64,000 nt of DNA, taken from positions 4,349,627-4,413,626 of the forward strand of contig OX638348.1 in the NCBI GenBank assembly GCA_951813085.1, read 5' to 3'. The translations under genes were made by a program, and so were the position numbers. A model generated the notes under the pieces. The model made no database searches, had not been told where the DNA came from, and worked only from the letters and a program-made list of their open reading frames with translations. Below, in pieces: positions 9,002 to 16,512 of the stretch. The stretch's first letter is position 1. Every line of letters begins with the position of its first letter. Source of the stretch: an uncultured Opitutaceae bacterium. Its GTDB lineage: Bacteria; Verrucomicrobiota; Verrucomicrobiia; Opitutales; Opitutaceae.

Positions 9002-10499
9002 TCAATGCTTGCTCTGGCTTAGTCTTCGGGCGTCGAGCTCTTTTTCCATCTGGAGCTCTATCCGCTTAGTGATGAGGTAGTAGAGCATGCATATGACGCT
9101 GAAAAGGATTAATGCGCCCGGAATGAGACCAACCATTATTCGAAATCCCATGAGCATCTGAGGTTCTGTGGCTGTCTCTGGAGTGTATCCATAGAAAGCC
9201 AGCAGTCCACCAGTGAGCGCGCCGCCAATTCCCAAGCCCCCTTTTAAGGCGAATACGATTGAAGCGAACACAAATCCCGTGGCACGGCGTTCGCTTTTCC
9301 ATTCTCCATAGTCCGCGGTGTCCGCTATCATGGCCCAGAGCAGCGGTATAGTAGGACCGTTGCACATCCCAGAGAGTATCGTTAAGAGAAACATGGCTTC
9401 GACGGATGTAGAATCGAGGAAGAAGAACATCCCTTCGAAGAGCGCGGTGCCGGCCAGTCCAACCGTGAATACAGCTTTTTTCCCAAATGCTCGGGCCAGC
9501 GGCTTGGCGGTCATGACGCATAGAATGGTAGTGAACGTTCCCACCATATTGAAGAGGCTGAATCCGACCTTGGAAGGATCGCTCTCGGGCCTGACGATCA
9601 ATCCTAAGGTATCGAGCGCCTTGAACGTTAGGCTGGGAGACGCTTCATGGGTAGAGGAGGTGAACAAGCCCACATCAGCTAGGAGGGATGCAAGAGCGTC
9701 GCCGTCGACGTAGTAGGTGAAGTAGTAATACTCTGAGCTACCTCGCACGGTAAGCGTGGTGAAGACGAATATAGCCATAACGAACATGGCGACCCATGGT
9801 CGATTCTTTCGCAAGTTCGATACATCCTTCCAAAAATCCTGCTTCTGTTCCTTGGGCGGGTTAACGCGCTCTTTGACGCTGAGAAACGTTATGATGAAAA
9901 ACACCACTGCGATCGCCGCGAAAATCCCTACAGTCAGTGACCAGCCTTTGGTGTCGTCCCCCGCCACCTAGCTTGCTCACCAGCGGTAGCGTGAAACCTT
10001 TTACGATGAATCCTGCCACCATGGCCGCGAAAAACCGGTATTGCGATATGCTGGTTCGTTCTAAGCTATTGCTAGTCATTACGCCATTCAAGGCGTAGTA
10101 GGGAGCATTGTTCATGGTATAGGCCATCATGTACAATGTGTAGGTGATAGCTGAATACAAGAAACGCACGGATCCCGACAGTCCTTCCGGTACAGTATAA
10201 GCGACCCAGAATAGCAAGGCTAGCGGAATAGCGGACCAAATAAGCCATGGCCTGAATTTCCCCCATCTCGTTTGGGTCCGATCGGCGATCGCTCCCATGA
10301 TCGGGTCGGTTATTGCGTCGCTGATGCGGACGAAAAGCAGCATCCAACCAACAGCTGCAGCCTTGAGGCCTACAACATCAGTGTAGAAGGCCGTTTGAAA
10401 AACGACCATCATTTGAAATACAAAATTTGCTCCCGCGTCGCCCAGGCTGTAGCCCAGTTTTTCCCTAAAAGAGATCTTGACGCTGGAGGAGCTGCTCAT
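9002..10499 (-). pseudogene. GPH-type MFS sugar/cation symporter, one frameshift
   Basis: Two overlapping frames (10499 to about 9960, and about 9963 to 9002) together give one transporter of about 500 residues with about 12 hydrophobic segments. The first half has a G-Y-S-L-G-D-A-G-A-N-F start and a D-A-I-T-D-P-I-M-G-A-I-A-D-R-T motif, hallmarks of the melibiose/GPH family. The break lies in a G5 run (plus-strand C run at about 9957-9961); removing one G joins L-G-G-G to D-D-T-K. It follows the LacI-type regulator by 90 bp on the same strand and would import the mono- or oligosaccharide released by this locus. A homopolymer of this kind could also be phase-variable or a sequencing error. Confidence 0.8.
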
Positions 10500-10589
10500 A
10501 GAAGGATGCGATAGAAAATCGAAGGGTGAGGATGGGAGTAGCGGATCCTATTGGAATAGTGATAGCGGTTGGAATGTGTCTGCTCAACC

Positions 10590-11636
10590 TCAAGGATTTC
10601 GGTCGCAGACGCTTGCTCCCTCGCGTAGTCTGGGCTTCATGATTATTGAAGGCTCGGATCGCGTATTTCGATTGGTGATCAGGTTGCTCACCATTTCGAA
10701 TCCGACCTTTCCCATTTCGTAACTGGGAATCTCCATGGTCGCTAAGTCAATCCATGAAGACAGGGAACCGTAGTCCCCATTGTAGCCCACTGGAGATATG
10801 TCATCCGGGCAGCGAATGCCTCTCTTGTATAGATAGCGGCCGATTTGATTAGCGAGATCGTCGTCAAACGCGAAAACCGCGTCGCAATGGTCGATCGTTT
10901 GGTCCCAATCATCTGGATACTGCATAGGCGTTCCTACGACCTCTTGCGAAAAAACCGTTCTAATAGTCGTTTCAAGACCTGCATTTTCCATCGCTTTCGT
11001 GTAGCCCTTGATGCGGTCGGCTACGCTATGATGCATCTTTTCAAAGGGAGGCTTGCGAAGGGTGAGGCAAATTCGCTTGTGACCTTTCTCGACGAGGTAT
11101 CGCGTCATGGTCTCGGCGCCGAAGACGTCGTCGATATAGACTGAGTTGCTGGAGTGCTTGTCGTTTAGGTAAACCACAGGCAGGTTGTCGCCCTTCAGCT
11201 TCTCATGTATCAGGCTGGAGACGGGATGGTAGCTGCCGATTATAATCGCATCCAGGTTGCGTTCGTTAAGAACCGATGGAATGTGCTTCTCAAAATCTTC
11301 CATCGATTCTGGGAAACGTATGTGGGTAATGCGAAACCCCTTCTCTTCAGCTGCGTCATGGACACCGGCTAGGAGGCCTTCGGGAGAATGCGCTTTCCCC
11401 CGCTTTGCCATGAAGAATCCTAGATTCTGGAATATGCGGGTTCGAATCGAGCGAGCGCCTGCGTGGACCCTGTAATTGAGCTTTTCCGCCTCTTCTCGGA
11501 CGCGTCTAACCGTTTCCTCGGGAAGTTTTATATTCGACGATGGGTTCGGGCTGAGCGCGTGGGAGACCGTGGCTGTGCTCACGCCCAAAGAGTCGGCGAT
11601 GTCCTTCAGTGTCGAAGCTTTACGGGAGTCGGTCAT
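10590..11636 (-). CDS. LacI-family transcriptional regulator
   Basis: About 348 residues. The start at 11636 is chosen because M-T-D-S-R-K-A-S-T-L-K-D-I-A-D-S-L-G is followed by V-S-T-A-T-V-S-H-A-L-S, the DNA-binding helix-turn-helix and hinge of LacI proteins; upstream in-frame codons belong to an attC site. The rest is the periplasmic-binding-protein-like sensor domain (F-A-F-D-D-D-L-A segment). It probably controls the downstream symporter gene and perhaps the sulfatases, responding to a sugar; no operator was identified with confidence. It marks the chromosomal border of the cassette array. Confidence 0.9.
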   Translation of the reverse strand: MTDSRKASTLKDIADSLGVSTATVSHALSPNPSSNIKLPEETVRRVREEAEKLNYRVHAGARSIRTRIFQNLGFFMAKRGKAHSPEGLLAGVHDAAEEKGFRITHIRFPESMEDFEKHIPSVLNERNLDAIIIGSYHPVSSLIHEKLKGDNLPVVYLNDKHSSNSVYIDDVFGAETMTRYLVEKGHKRICLTLRKPPFEKMHHSVADRIKGYTKAMENAGLETTIRTVFSQEVVGTPMQYPDDWDQTIDHCDAVFAFDDDLANQIGRYLYKRGIRCPDDISPVGYNGDYGSLSSWIDLATMEIPSYEMGKVGFEMVSNLITNRNTRSEPSIIMKPRLREGASVCDRNP

Positions 11637-11655
11637 TGATTGCGAAATGAGGGGA

Positions 11656-11716
11656 GGAGAACGTCGAGGCCACACGGCGAGCGTTTGCACTCGTTGTGTG
11701 AGCCGACTGGTTAGTC
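11656..11716 (-). repeat. attC-like site 5 (end of cassette 5)
   Basis: Reading the minus strand, GACTAAC (overlapping the stop of the preceding gene) begins an imperfect palindrome with GGCTCACAC and GTGTGGCC arms and ends in GTTCTCC. GACTAAC is the exact complement of the cassette's own 5' box GTTAGTC at 12401-12395. The LacI-family gene starts 20 bp further on. Confidence 0.65.
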
Positions 11717-12160
11717 CTTTGTATCATTTTTTGGAGCGATTACGATAACTCTCGCTCCTTTGCATAGTGGGTAAGAAGCAAGAAAAGGCTTCATCAATTC
11801 TTTGATCTTCATAGCCTCTGCACCGTAAAAGTATAGAGCAGTCTCTTCGTTGCCTTGCCAGTGACTCTGGAACTCACCGAATCCACCTAATGCTTTGTCG
11901 ATCTCTTCGATCACGACATTCACGTCGGACTCCGCATAAACTTCACCCGGAAGGTTAACTCCATCTAGGTAAACGGCTACTCCTTCTGCTTTGCCAAACG
12001 GGATATCTCGGGTGCCATCACCTTCGTGAATCTTCAAGACCGATCCCTTCGGTGCTCCCCATTTTTCGAGATGTTCGATAACAAAGGGGAGGCCTTTCTC
12101 TAGGTCGTGTAACCCTATCTCCACATCGATGAATTCTATCTCTCCTGACTTTTGCTGCAT
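11711..12160 (-). CDS. Integron cassette 5, second gene: unknown acidic protein
   Basis: A 149-residue protein of unrecognised family, with no signal peptide or membrane segment. It has many acidic residues and aromatic patches (F-Q-S-H-W-Q-G-N-E-E-T-A-L-Y-F-Y-G) and a final V-I-V-I-A-P-K-N-D strand, suggesting a small alpha/beta cytosolic protein. It starts 3 bp after the stop of the partner gene, so the two were probably captured together. The stop overlaps the attC site. Size and character recall immunity or stress proteins often carried in cassettes, but nothing in the sequence proves this. Confidence 0.7.
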   Translation of the reverse strand: MQQKSGEIEFIDVEIGLHDLEKGLPFVIEHLEKWGAPKGSVLKIHEGDGTRDIPFGKAEGVAVYLDGVNLPGEVYAESDVNVVIEEIDKALGGFGEFQSHWQGNEETALYFYGAEAMKIKELMKPFLASYPLCKGARVIVIAPKNDTKD

Positions 12161-12163
12161 CGT

Positions 12164-12388
12164 TCAGCCTCCGTCGGTGAAACCAAGACCAGCTTCTCTT
12201 AATGCGTCATCTAGAGGGTCTTCGTATCGCTCCCCACGGTCGATTGGCATAATCAAGTGATTCAACTGTGCCGTTGCAAACGTGGCTTCCTTTTCTGCTG
12301 CTTCTGTTTTATTCCCTCCGAAAAGTCCGGAAATAGATGATATGATTCTCATAGTGATTATAAATTTGTAGTTGAGGGTTGGATTCAT
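12164..12388 (-). CDS. Integron cassette 5, first gene: unknown small protein
   Basis: Up to 74 residues; the ATG at 12388 lies 6 bp beyond the cassette's GTTAGTC boundary, and a second ATG at 12352 (M-R-I-I-S-S-I-S-G-L-F-G-G) is also possible and perhaps better. The C-terminal half is acidic with D-D-A-L-R-E-A-G-L-G-F. No family recognised. It is followed at 3 bp by the 149-residue cassette partner. Confidence 0.6.
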   Translation of the reverse strand: MNPTLNYKFIITMRIISSISGLFGGNKTEAAEKEATFATAQLNHLIMPIDRGERYEDPLDDALREAGLGFTDGG

Positions 12389-12394
12389 TATTTC

Positions 12395-12469
12395 GACTAA
12401 CGCTAAACTCCAGCAAGAGTGAAAGTCTCGGAGCGACTATAACGAATTGCTAGAAGTGTCATGTTCGAG
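12395..12469 (-). repeat. attC-like site 4 (end of cassette 4)
   Basis: On the minus strand CTCGAAC lies right after the preceding stop. The site then continues through CTAGCAATTCGTT, a GTCGCTCC/GGAGTTTAGC pair of arms and GTTAGTC. The CAATTCGTT...TTTAGCGTTAG pattern resembles the classical 59-base element of aadA-type cassettes. The inner palindrome alone is 12395-12453 (59 bp). Confidence 0.6.
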
Positions 12470-12470
12470 A

Positions 12471-12995
12471 TTATTTATGCAGAAATCCATATTGGTCCCA
12501 ATCTATTTTCATATCAGCTTCATATTGGTCTTGTTTCTTAGTTCCATAGACTAGAGCGACTATAGTATACCCTCCACGCAGACTCCCATCCTCGAAATAC
12601 ATCCAGTCGTCAATTTCATCACGTTGTATTCTCACTCGCTGTCCGGATTCCAAATATCCAACATAATGTGGTTCATTATTCACAGTGCATTCAAACCCTT
12701 AATCAGTCTCGATAATCTCATTCAACCAAATAAATTCCCTGTCACCGGATTCTCCATACTCAAACCCTTTTTTCAGTGCAAAGTAGCTATTTTTTGGCTC
12801 CTGTTTTCTAAAGGCTTCTAGAAACACTTGAATATGCTCTCGAGCTTCTTCCATTCCTTTATCAACAAGTGATGTATCGGAAACGTTGATGATATCGGGA
12901 TTCCCGCTGCGCTCGATAACTTCGTTCTCATTGCTTGAGCATGAAGGTATCAGGATTGAACCAAGAACGAGTATCAAAATACTTAGTAATTTCAT
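12471..12995 (-). pseudogene. Integron cassette 4: DUF2314 lipoprotein, split by in-frame TAA
   Basis: The gene starts at ATG 12995 (upstream in-frame codons are attC sequence) with a lipoprotein signal (L-I-P-S-C). It continues A-R-E-H-I-Q-V-F-L-E-A-F and F-A-L-K-K-G-F, the opening of a DUF2314 domain. A TAA at 12701-12699 stops it; the same frame continues with G-F-E-C-T-V-N-N-E-P and the strongly conserved DUF2314 end G-Q-R-V-R-I-Q-R-D-E-I-D-D-W-M-Y-F-E-D-G to 12471. A Gln, Glu or Lys codon changed to TAA explains it. The second half could be started from a GTG at 12683. DUF2314 proteins have no established role; they often accompany toxin/immunity genes. Confidence 0.75.
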
Positions 12996-13007
12996 TTGTT
13001 TTGCTTC

Positions 13008-13070
13008 TCGGAACGTCAAAGTGAAGCGACGGGAGCACTAGCCCTCGTTGCCTCCGCTGCTTGGTTCGCA
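13008..13070 (-). repeat. attC-like site 3 (end of cassette 3)
   Basis: On the minus strand TGCGAAC begins the site. Arms AAGCAGCGGAGG and CTCCCGTCGCTT can pair imperfectly, and the site ends CTTTGACGTTCCGA. The TTGACGTTC end is shared with attC-like site 1. Confidence 0.58.
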
Positions 13071-13082
13071 ATTGCTCTGACT

Positions 13083-13307
13083 TCAGTTTTCATCAATCTT
13101 CAGCTCAAAGTTCTCCTCCAATCGGTACACTTCTAAAAAGACCCTCAATGCTAAATCTGCCCCTTTATCCACATCATGTTCCAAGAACAGGTTAAATTCC
13201 CTTACTCCCGAGGAAACTTTTTCGATTTCGCAACCGATCGCATTGAATATCGCAACAGCTCGATCGCTTTCCTCTTTTGAAAACTGCGAATCCGACAGAT
13301 TGAACAA
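13083..13307 (-). CDS. Integron cassette 3, second gene: unknown small acidic protein
   Basis: About 74 residues from a TTG at 13307. No better start exists, and the frame is open straight back to the TAG that ends the preceding gene, so it may be the detached C-terminus of that gene or a separately started product. It is helical and acidic (F-L-E-V-Y-R-L-E-E-N-F-E-L-K). Family not recognised. It is followed immediately by attC-like site 3. Confidence 0.5.
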   Translation of the reverse strand: MFNLSDSQFSKEESDRAVAIFNAIGCEIEKVSSGVREFNLFLEHDVDKGADLALRVFLEVYRLEENFELKIDEN

Positions 13308-13334
13308 TAGCTGCTCGTGCGCAGAACCAGCGAA

Positions 13335-14321
13335 CTAAACGAATTTTCCTGTTTTCCTATCTGAAAAAATCACGAAACCATTTCCATTGTTGCGCTCCAT
13401 TAGACGCGTCAAAGCCAAATGGATAGCCAATAATTTATCCTTCTTAGATACACCCTGGGCATAGGTTACACTTCTATTGTAATTTCGCTTCTCTTCACTT
13501 CTCCGCATCAGATCCTCCCTTTCTCGAAGCCAATCTTCGGGGGAAGGCCCGATCCAATAGATGGTCCCATCTCTTCTGATTTCAAACTCTACATTAAATC
13601 TATGGAATCTGGATTTCAAATACAGGTTGTATATAGAGTTTGGCAGAGCTTTCGAGCTGAGAACTTCGAATCCGTGTCCTCTCGCGTAGTCCTTTCCTGT
13701 TTGGAGAGCATTGCTCTTACGCATCCATGATAATGCGAAGGGAATTCCTGCTAGAATAAGTAGAATCGCGACAATCGAGATAATTAACCTAATTTCTGCC
13801 AATGACGAGTCCTCACGCGGAAGCGGTGAAGCCCCCGAATCTGCGACCACCGGCTTTTCCAGATTTTTTGTCATTTCTGGGTAAGTTATGCCTCCACCGC
13901 TTGTGACCCACAGCCTAAACTCACCACGTATTTTGAGAAGGGTCATGGATTCACGAGGAGTCTCAAACAGAAAAATCGTATCCTTGTAATTCAATCTTTC
14001 TTTTAGGATATACCAAGTGGATGGCTTCGGGAACGAAACAGCATAAGAACAAGTCCCATCATTGTATTCTTTTTCTGGTAAATAGTCGTGACTGAAGACC
14101 CTTTCTTCTCCCGTGACTTCGAGAAATGGATATTGAATTTCACAGTCCTCGTCGATCTCCCTTAGTCGCTCTATCAATTCTTGTTCCTTATCGTTCAGGT
14201 AGGCTTCATATTGGTTGATCGTAAGATATCGTCCATCTTCAGCCATTCTTGGGGGTATCTGGGTTGAGGCATAACCATCCAGAAATGCGGAGATCGCTAC
14301 GATGAATAGAAGCGGATTCAT
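13335..14321 (-). CDS. Integron cassette 3, first gene: membrane-anchored unknown protein
   Basis: About 328 residues from ATG 14321, 6 bp past the GTTCTGC boundary; upstream codons in the same frame are attC sequence. It has a signal peptide (N-P-L-L-F-I-V-A-I-S-A-F-L), a periplasmic domain with a dozen acidic residues, and one strong membrane helix at about residues 180-200 (I-I-S-I-V-A-I-L-L-I-L-A-G-I-P-F). A basic cytoplasmic domain of about 120 residues follows, so both termini may be functional on either side of the membrane. Not recognised. Its stop is TAG and the same frame continues into the next small ORF. Confidence 0.68.
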   Translation of the reverse strand: MNPLLFIVAISAFLDGYASTQIPPRMAEDGRYLTINQYEAYLNDKEQELIERLREIDEDCEIQYPFLEVTGEERVFSHDYLPEKEYNDGTCSYAVSFPKPSTWYILKERLNYKDTIFLFETPRESMTLLKIRGEFRLWVTSGGGITYPEMTKNLEKPVVADSGASPLPREDSSLAEIRLIISIVAILLILAGIPFALSWMRKSNALQTGKDYARGHGFEVLSSKALPNSIYNLYLKSRFHRFNVEFEIRRDGTIYWIGPSPEDWLREREDLMRRSEEKRNYNRSVTYAQGVSKKDKLLAIHLALTRLMERNNGNGFVIFSDRKTGKFV

Positions 14322-14326
14322 TTTTT

Positions 14327-14394
14327 GCAGAACGCAAAGCGGTCTAATCGATGGCACCACTGGTGCCGGCGGTTTGGGCACGCGCCTCATTCTG
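14327..14394 (-). repeat. attC-like site 2 (end of cassette 2)
   Basis: On the minus strand ACAGAAT follows the stop, then comes a region with an internal perfect hairpin GGCACC-AGT-GGTGCC, and the site ends GCGTTCTGC. ACAGAAT matches six of seven bases of the complement of the cassette's own 5' GTTCTGT. Confidence 0.58.
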
Positions 14395-14396
14395 TA

Positions 14397-14783
14397 TTAG
14401 TTCCTTTTCCATAGCAGTTCCATATTACCATCGACGAATCCAATTCCAATTCCTTCAGTACTCTTTAGCATTCCAGCTTTGCTACCCGTGTTCAGGTATT
14501 CTGCGACTAACATTTTTGCATTCTCTAAAACTTCTTCCCAATGAGTTCCAAGTTCGCCCGAGGGGACCTCTAGGCTTCTTTGATTCGGTTCCCAGGTCTC
14601 TTCGCAAGCCCAGTCTTCGTTTTCTTCATCAAAGGTATCTGTGCCTATGATTTCTATTTCATACTCTTGGCCATAGACGTTGGTCATATTGAAGGAAAAC
14701 GCCTTTACGTTTGTAGGCACAGCTTCAGGTAGGGAACGGTCTAACCATTCGAATAGTGTGGATTGGAAGCTCACTTCATTCAC
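14397..14783 (-). CDS. Integron cassette 2: unknown acidic protein
   Basis: A 128-residue protein with a GTG start at 14783, placed inside the attC boundary (GTTCTGTGAATG). No signal peptide. It is rich in Asp/Glu and Trp (D-E-E-N-E-D-W-A-C-E-E-T-W-E) with a C-terminal G-I-G-I-G-F-V-D-G-N-M-E strand. Composition and size are like immunity proteins of polymorphic toxin systems, but no family could be assigned by eye. It is a single-gene cassette followed by attC-like site 2. Confidence 0.68.
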   Translation of the reverse strand: MNEVSFQSTLFEWLDRSLPEAVPTNVKAFSFNMTNVYGQEYEIEIIGTDTFDEENEDWACEETWEPNQRSLEVPSGELGTHWEEVLENAKMLVAEYLNTGSKAGMLKSTEGIGIGFVDGNMELLWKRN

Positions 14784-14853
14784 AGAACGTCAAGTTGTGG
14801 CGATGGTGGTGGAGCGGAGCGAAACCGACATTGCCACAAACGCCTTGTTCACA
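14782..14853 (-). repeat. attC-like site 1 (end of cassette 1)
   Basis: The clearest palindrome of the array. On the minus strand it reads TGTGAAC, arm GTTTGTGGCAATG, a variable middle, arm CATCGCCACAAC, then TTGACGTTCTGT. The arms pair over about 11 bases with one G-T type mismatch and unpaired bases as in folded attC hairpins. It lies 8 bp after the stop of the first cassette gene. Confidence 0.68.
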
Positions 14854-14860
14854 CTGGTTT

Positions 14861-15265
14861 TCATTTTGATAGTTCGGTGTACTGGTCATTCCAATACTTG
14901 ACTAGCTTTGAGTGGTCATCATGGGACACCCAGCTTAGATTTTCTTCATCGTTCGGTGAACCACCAAAAATGAGTGGCTTAATGTACCATTTGATTTTGC
15001 CAGTGAAACGTTCGTCCGCCTGAAGCGACTGGATTCCAGATAAACCACTCCATTTTTCTTTTCTTTCTTCAATCATTGGAACCGTTGGAACTCTATAAGT
15101 ACTCCCGTTAGAAGAATCGATGACGATGAAATCGTCCCAGTCGAATAGACCGATCAAACGGTATCCAGGTAGGCGACCCTCGAGATCGTAAGTAGATTCC
15201 CATTCTTTTGATTCAGTTTCTTCGAGGAGAATCAGGTAGTGGTCGTTGTGCCAGCCTTCTGTCAT
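14861..15265 (-). CDS. Integron cassette 1: unknown SMI1/KNR4-like-sized protein
   Basis: A 134-residue soluble protein, the first gene after the presumed attI point (TCAGAAC at 15275-15281 on the plus strand). It has aromatic and acidic patches (F-D-W-D-D-F-I-V-I-D-S-S-N-G) and a Y-R-L-I-G-L-F segment that vaguely recall SUKH/SMI1 immunity domains; I do not assign the family. Being nearest to the integrase it would be read from any Pc promoter in the 15282-15389 gap. Confidence 0.68.
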   Translation of the reverse strand: MTEGWHNDHYLILLEETESKEWESTYDLEGRLPGYRLIGLFDWDDFIVIDSSNGSTYRVPTVPMIEERKEKWSGLSGIQSLQADERFTGKIKWYIKPLIFGGSPNDEENLSWVSHDDHSKLVKYWNDQYTELSK

Positions 15266-15274
15266 CTAGTTTTT

Positions 15275-15281
15275 TCAGAAC
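15275..15281 (-). other. Presumed attI crossover box
   Basis: On the minus strand GTTCTGA lies 9 bp before the first cassette gene and about 110 bp from the integrase start, where attI recombination is expected. It matches the GTTCTG boxes of the attC-like sites 1 and 2. The flanking integrase-binding repeats were not resolved. Confidence 0.4.
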
Positions 15282-15389
15282 AAGTTATTGAATCATTATT
15301 GATTAAGCATCCGGGAATATAGGAGTTGTTTCAAGTTTGATCTAGGTGAATACATTTAATTCTATGGGATTCCTAATGATTAAACACTC

Positions 15390-15851
15390 ATGCTCGCGAT
15401 TCCCCCTGCTGTTGACCGGGAATTTGCAGTTGCCCTCGATCGGAAGCCCATACCCGCAATTCGAAAACCGTTCTTCTCGAAGTGGCTCATGGACTACTTG
15501 GACGTTTGCGATCGCTTCAATCATCTGCCGAATGATAAGGACAGCCGGGACGCATTCTGGATCAAGCAGGGAGGAAGGGGCCAGGATTCCCTCCTTAAGC
15601 AGCAGGCGGTCCACGCGGTCGCAATCTACCGGAGAATTCAGGCTAGCGAAAAGGAAGCCGATCCGAGTGGCGATCCACTCGATTCCTGCCAATCGGAACG
15701 AGAGCCTACGTAGGATGCGCTCCTCCTTTCGCTTAAGCAGCGAATCGAAACGTTCTCGTATTCAAAAAAGACCTATGCGACCTACGTGCGTTGGCTCCGT
15801 TGTTTCCAGGAATTCCTAGGGGGAAAGGATCCCGACTATCGCTTTGTCTAG
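15390..15851 (+). pseudogene. Integron integrase remnant (N-terminal and core-binding domain only)
   Basis: The frame from ATG 15390 gives V-A-L-D-R-K-P-I-P, W-L-M-D-Y-L-D-V-C-D-R-F and F-W-I-K-Q-G-G-R-G-Q, as in the extended N-terminus of verrucomicrobial/planctomycete IntI-like proteins. A TAG at 15711-15713 interrupts it; the same frame then continues K-Q-R-I-E-T-F-S-Y-S-K-K-T-Y-A-T-Y-V-R-W-L-R-C-F, the phage-integrase SAM-like core-binding helix pair. It then ends at 15851 inside the 3' end of the convergent FMN reductase gene. The whole catalytic domain (R-H-R-Y) is missing, so the integron is inactive in cis. A deletion that joined this gene to the reductase locus near 15815-15835 is the likely cause. 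Confidence 0.72.
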
Positions 15852-16343
15852 ATTGGCGAGGAATGTCTCGTCCGTTACACCCGACTCCGAGTCGTAGTTG
15901 TCGTAAAACGATGGAAGGCTCAAGCTGGCGAGGAGTGTGGCGCCCATGCGAGGGAAGGTGGCTTTGGCCGACTCCATCACAGTCGCTCCTCCGCGTCCAC
16001 CGGGGGAGGTCGATAACAAGATCATTGGCGTGTCCGCCCACAGTTTCTGTTCATGGCGCGAGGTCCAATCGTATAGGTTCTTGAAGGCTGCGGTGTACGA
16101 CCCGTTGTGCTCTGCGAGAGATGCGATGATGAGATCGTGTTGCGTGATTGCGTCATAGAATCGCTTCGCGTCATCAGGGATGCCGTTGGATTCTTCCTCA
16201 TCTGCGCTGTAGATTGGCAGGGATAATTCTCGTAGGTCGAATTTCGTTACGGAGGCGTTCGGGATGCGTGAGGCAGCGAAGTTCGCGAGTTGTCGATTGA
16301 TGGATTGAGAGCTTGCGGATGCGCCGAATGCAAGCACCTTCAT
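15816..16343 (-). CDS. NAD(P)H-dependent FMN reductase family protein
   Basis: A 175-residue flavodoxin-like protein: M-K-V-L-A-F-G-A-S-A-S-S-Q-S-I-N-R carries the FMN phosphate loop. L-A-E-H-N-G-S-Y-T-A-A-F-K-N-L-Y-D-W matches the E/P-Y-N-x-S-x-P-x-x-L-K-N-x-I-D-W region, and S-T-S-P-G-G-R-G-G is the third flavin loop. It reduces flavins or quinones using NAD(P)H in the cytosol. Its last codons overlap the broken integrase frame on the other strand, which marks the deletion junction. Confidence 0.87.
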   Translation of the reverse strand: MKVLAFGASASSQSINRQLANFAASRIPNASVTKFDLRELSLPIYSADEEESNGIPDDAKRFYDAITQHDLIIASLAEHNGSYTAAFKNLYDWTSRHEQKLWADTPMILLSTSPGGRGGATVMESAKATFPRMGATLLASLSLPSFYDNYDSESGVTDETFLANLDKAIVGILSP

Positions 16344-16512
16344 TGTTGAGTGTGGTATAGGTTTCCGATTGAATGGGAATGTTTGCGAGTTCGTGTTAGG
16401 AGGGCGACCTTTTCTGGAATTGGGAAGGACTGGGTATTGAGGATTGCCTTAGACAGAGTTCGTAAGCCATACAATTGGGACGCTTTCGTTCCGAATTTTT
16501 CCGCGCAAGACT

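Larger units (their letters stand above)
11656..15851. mobile_element. Chromosomal integron: truncated intI plus five gene cassettes
   Basis: The plus-strand remnant of an integron-type tyrosine recombinase (15390-15851) is followed on its 5' side by a run of small minus-strand genes reading away from it, which is the classical intI/attI/cassette geometry. Five imperfect palindromes of 60-75 bp sit just after gene ends (14782-14853, 14327-14394, 13008-13070, 12395-12469, 11656-11716). Each has a core-like GTT box facing the next gene and an AAC-like box just after the preceding stop. In two cassettes the 3' AAC box matches the complement of the cassette's own 5' GTT box (GTTAGTC/GACTAAC exactly; GTTCTGT/ACAGAAT six of seven), as expected if each circularised. 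The block is visibly more A/T-rich than its flanks. Confidence 0.72.

Noticed and set aside
9002..10499. Two separate membrane proteins instead of one symporter
   Set aside because: The two halves overlap at a G run and together give a full-length GPH transporter; neither half alone has a complete fold.
12471..12995. Two independent small cassette genes (lipoprotein and 70-residue protein)
   Set aside because: They are in the same frame and together form one DUF2314 domain, with a single TAA between and no attC.
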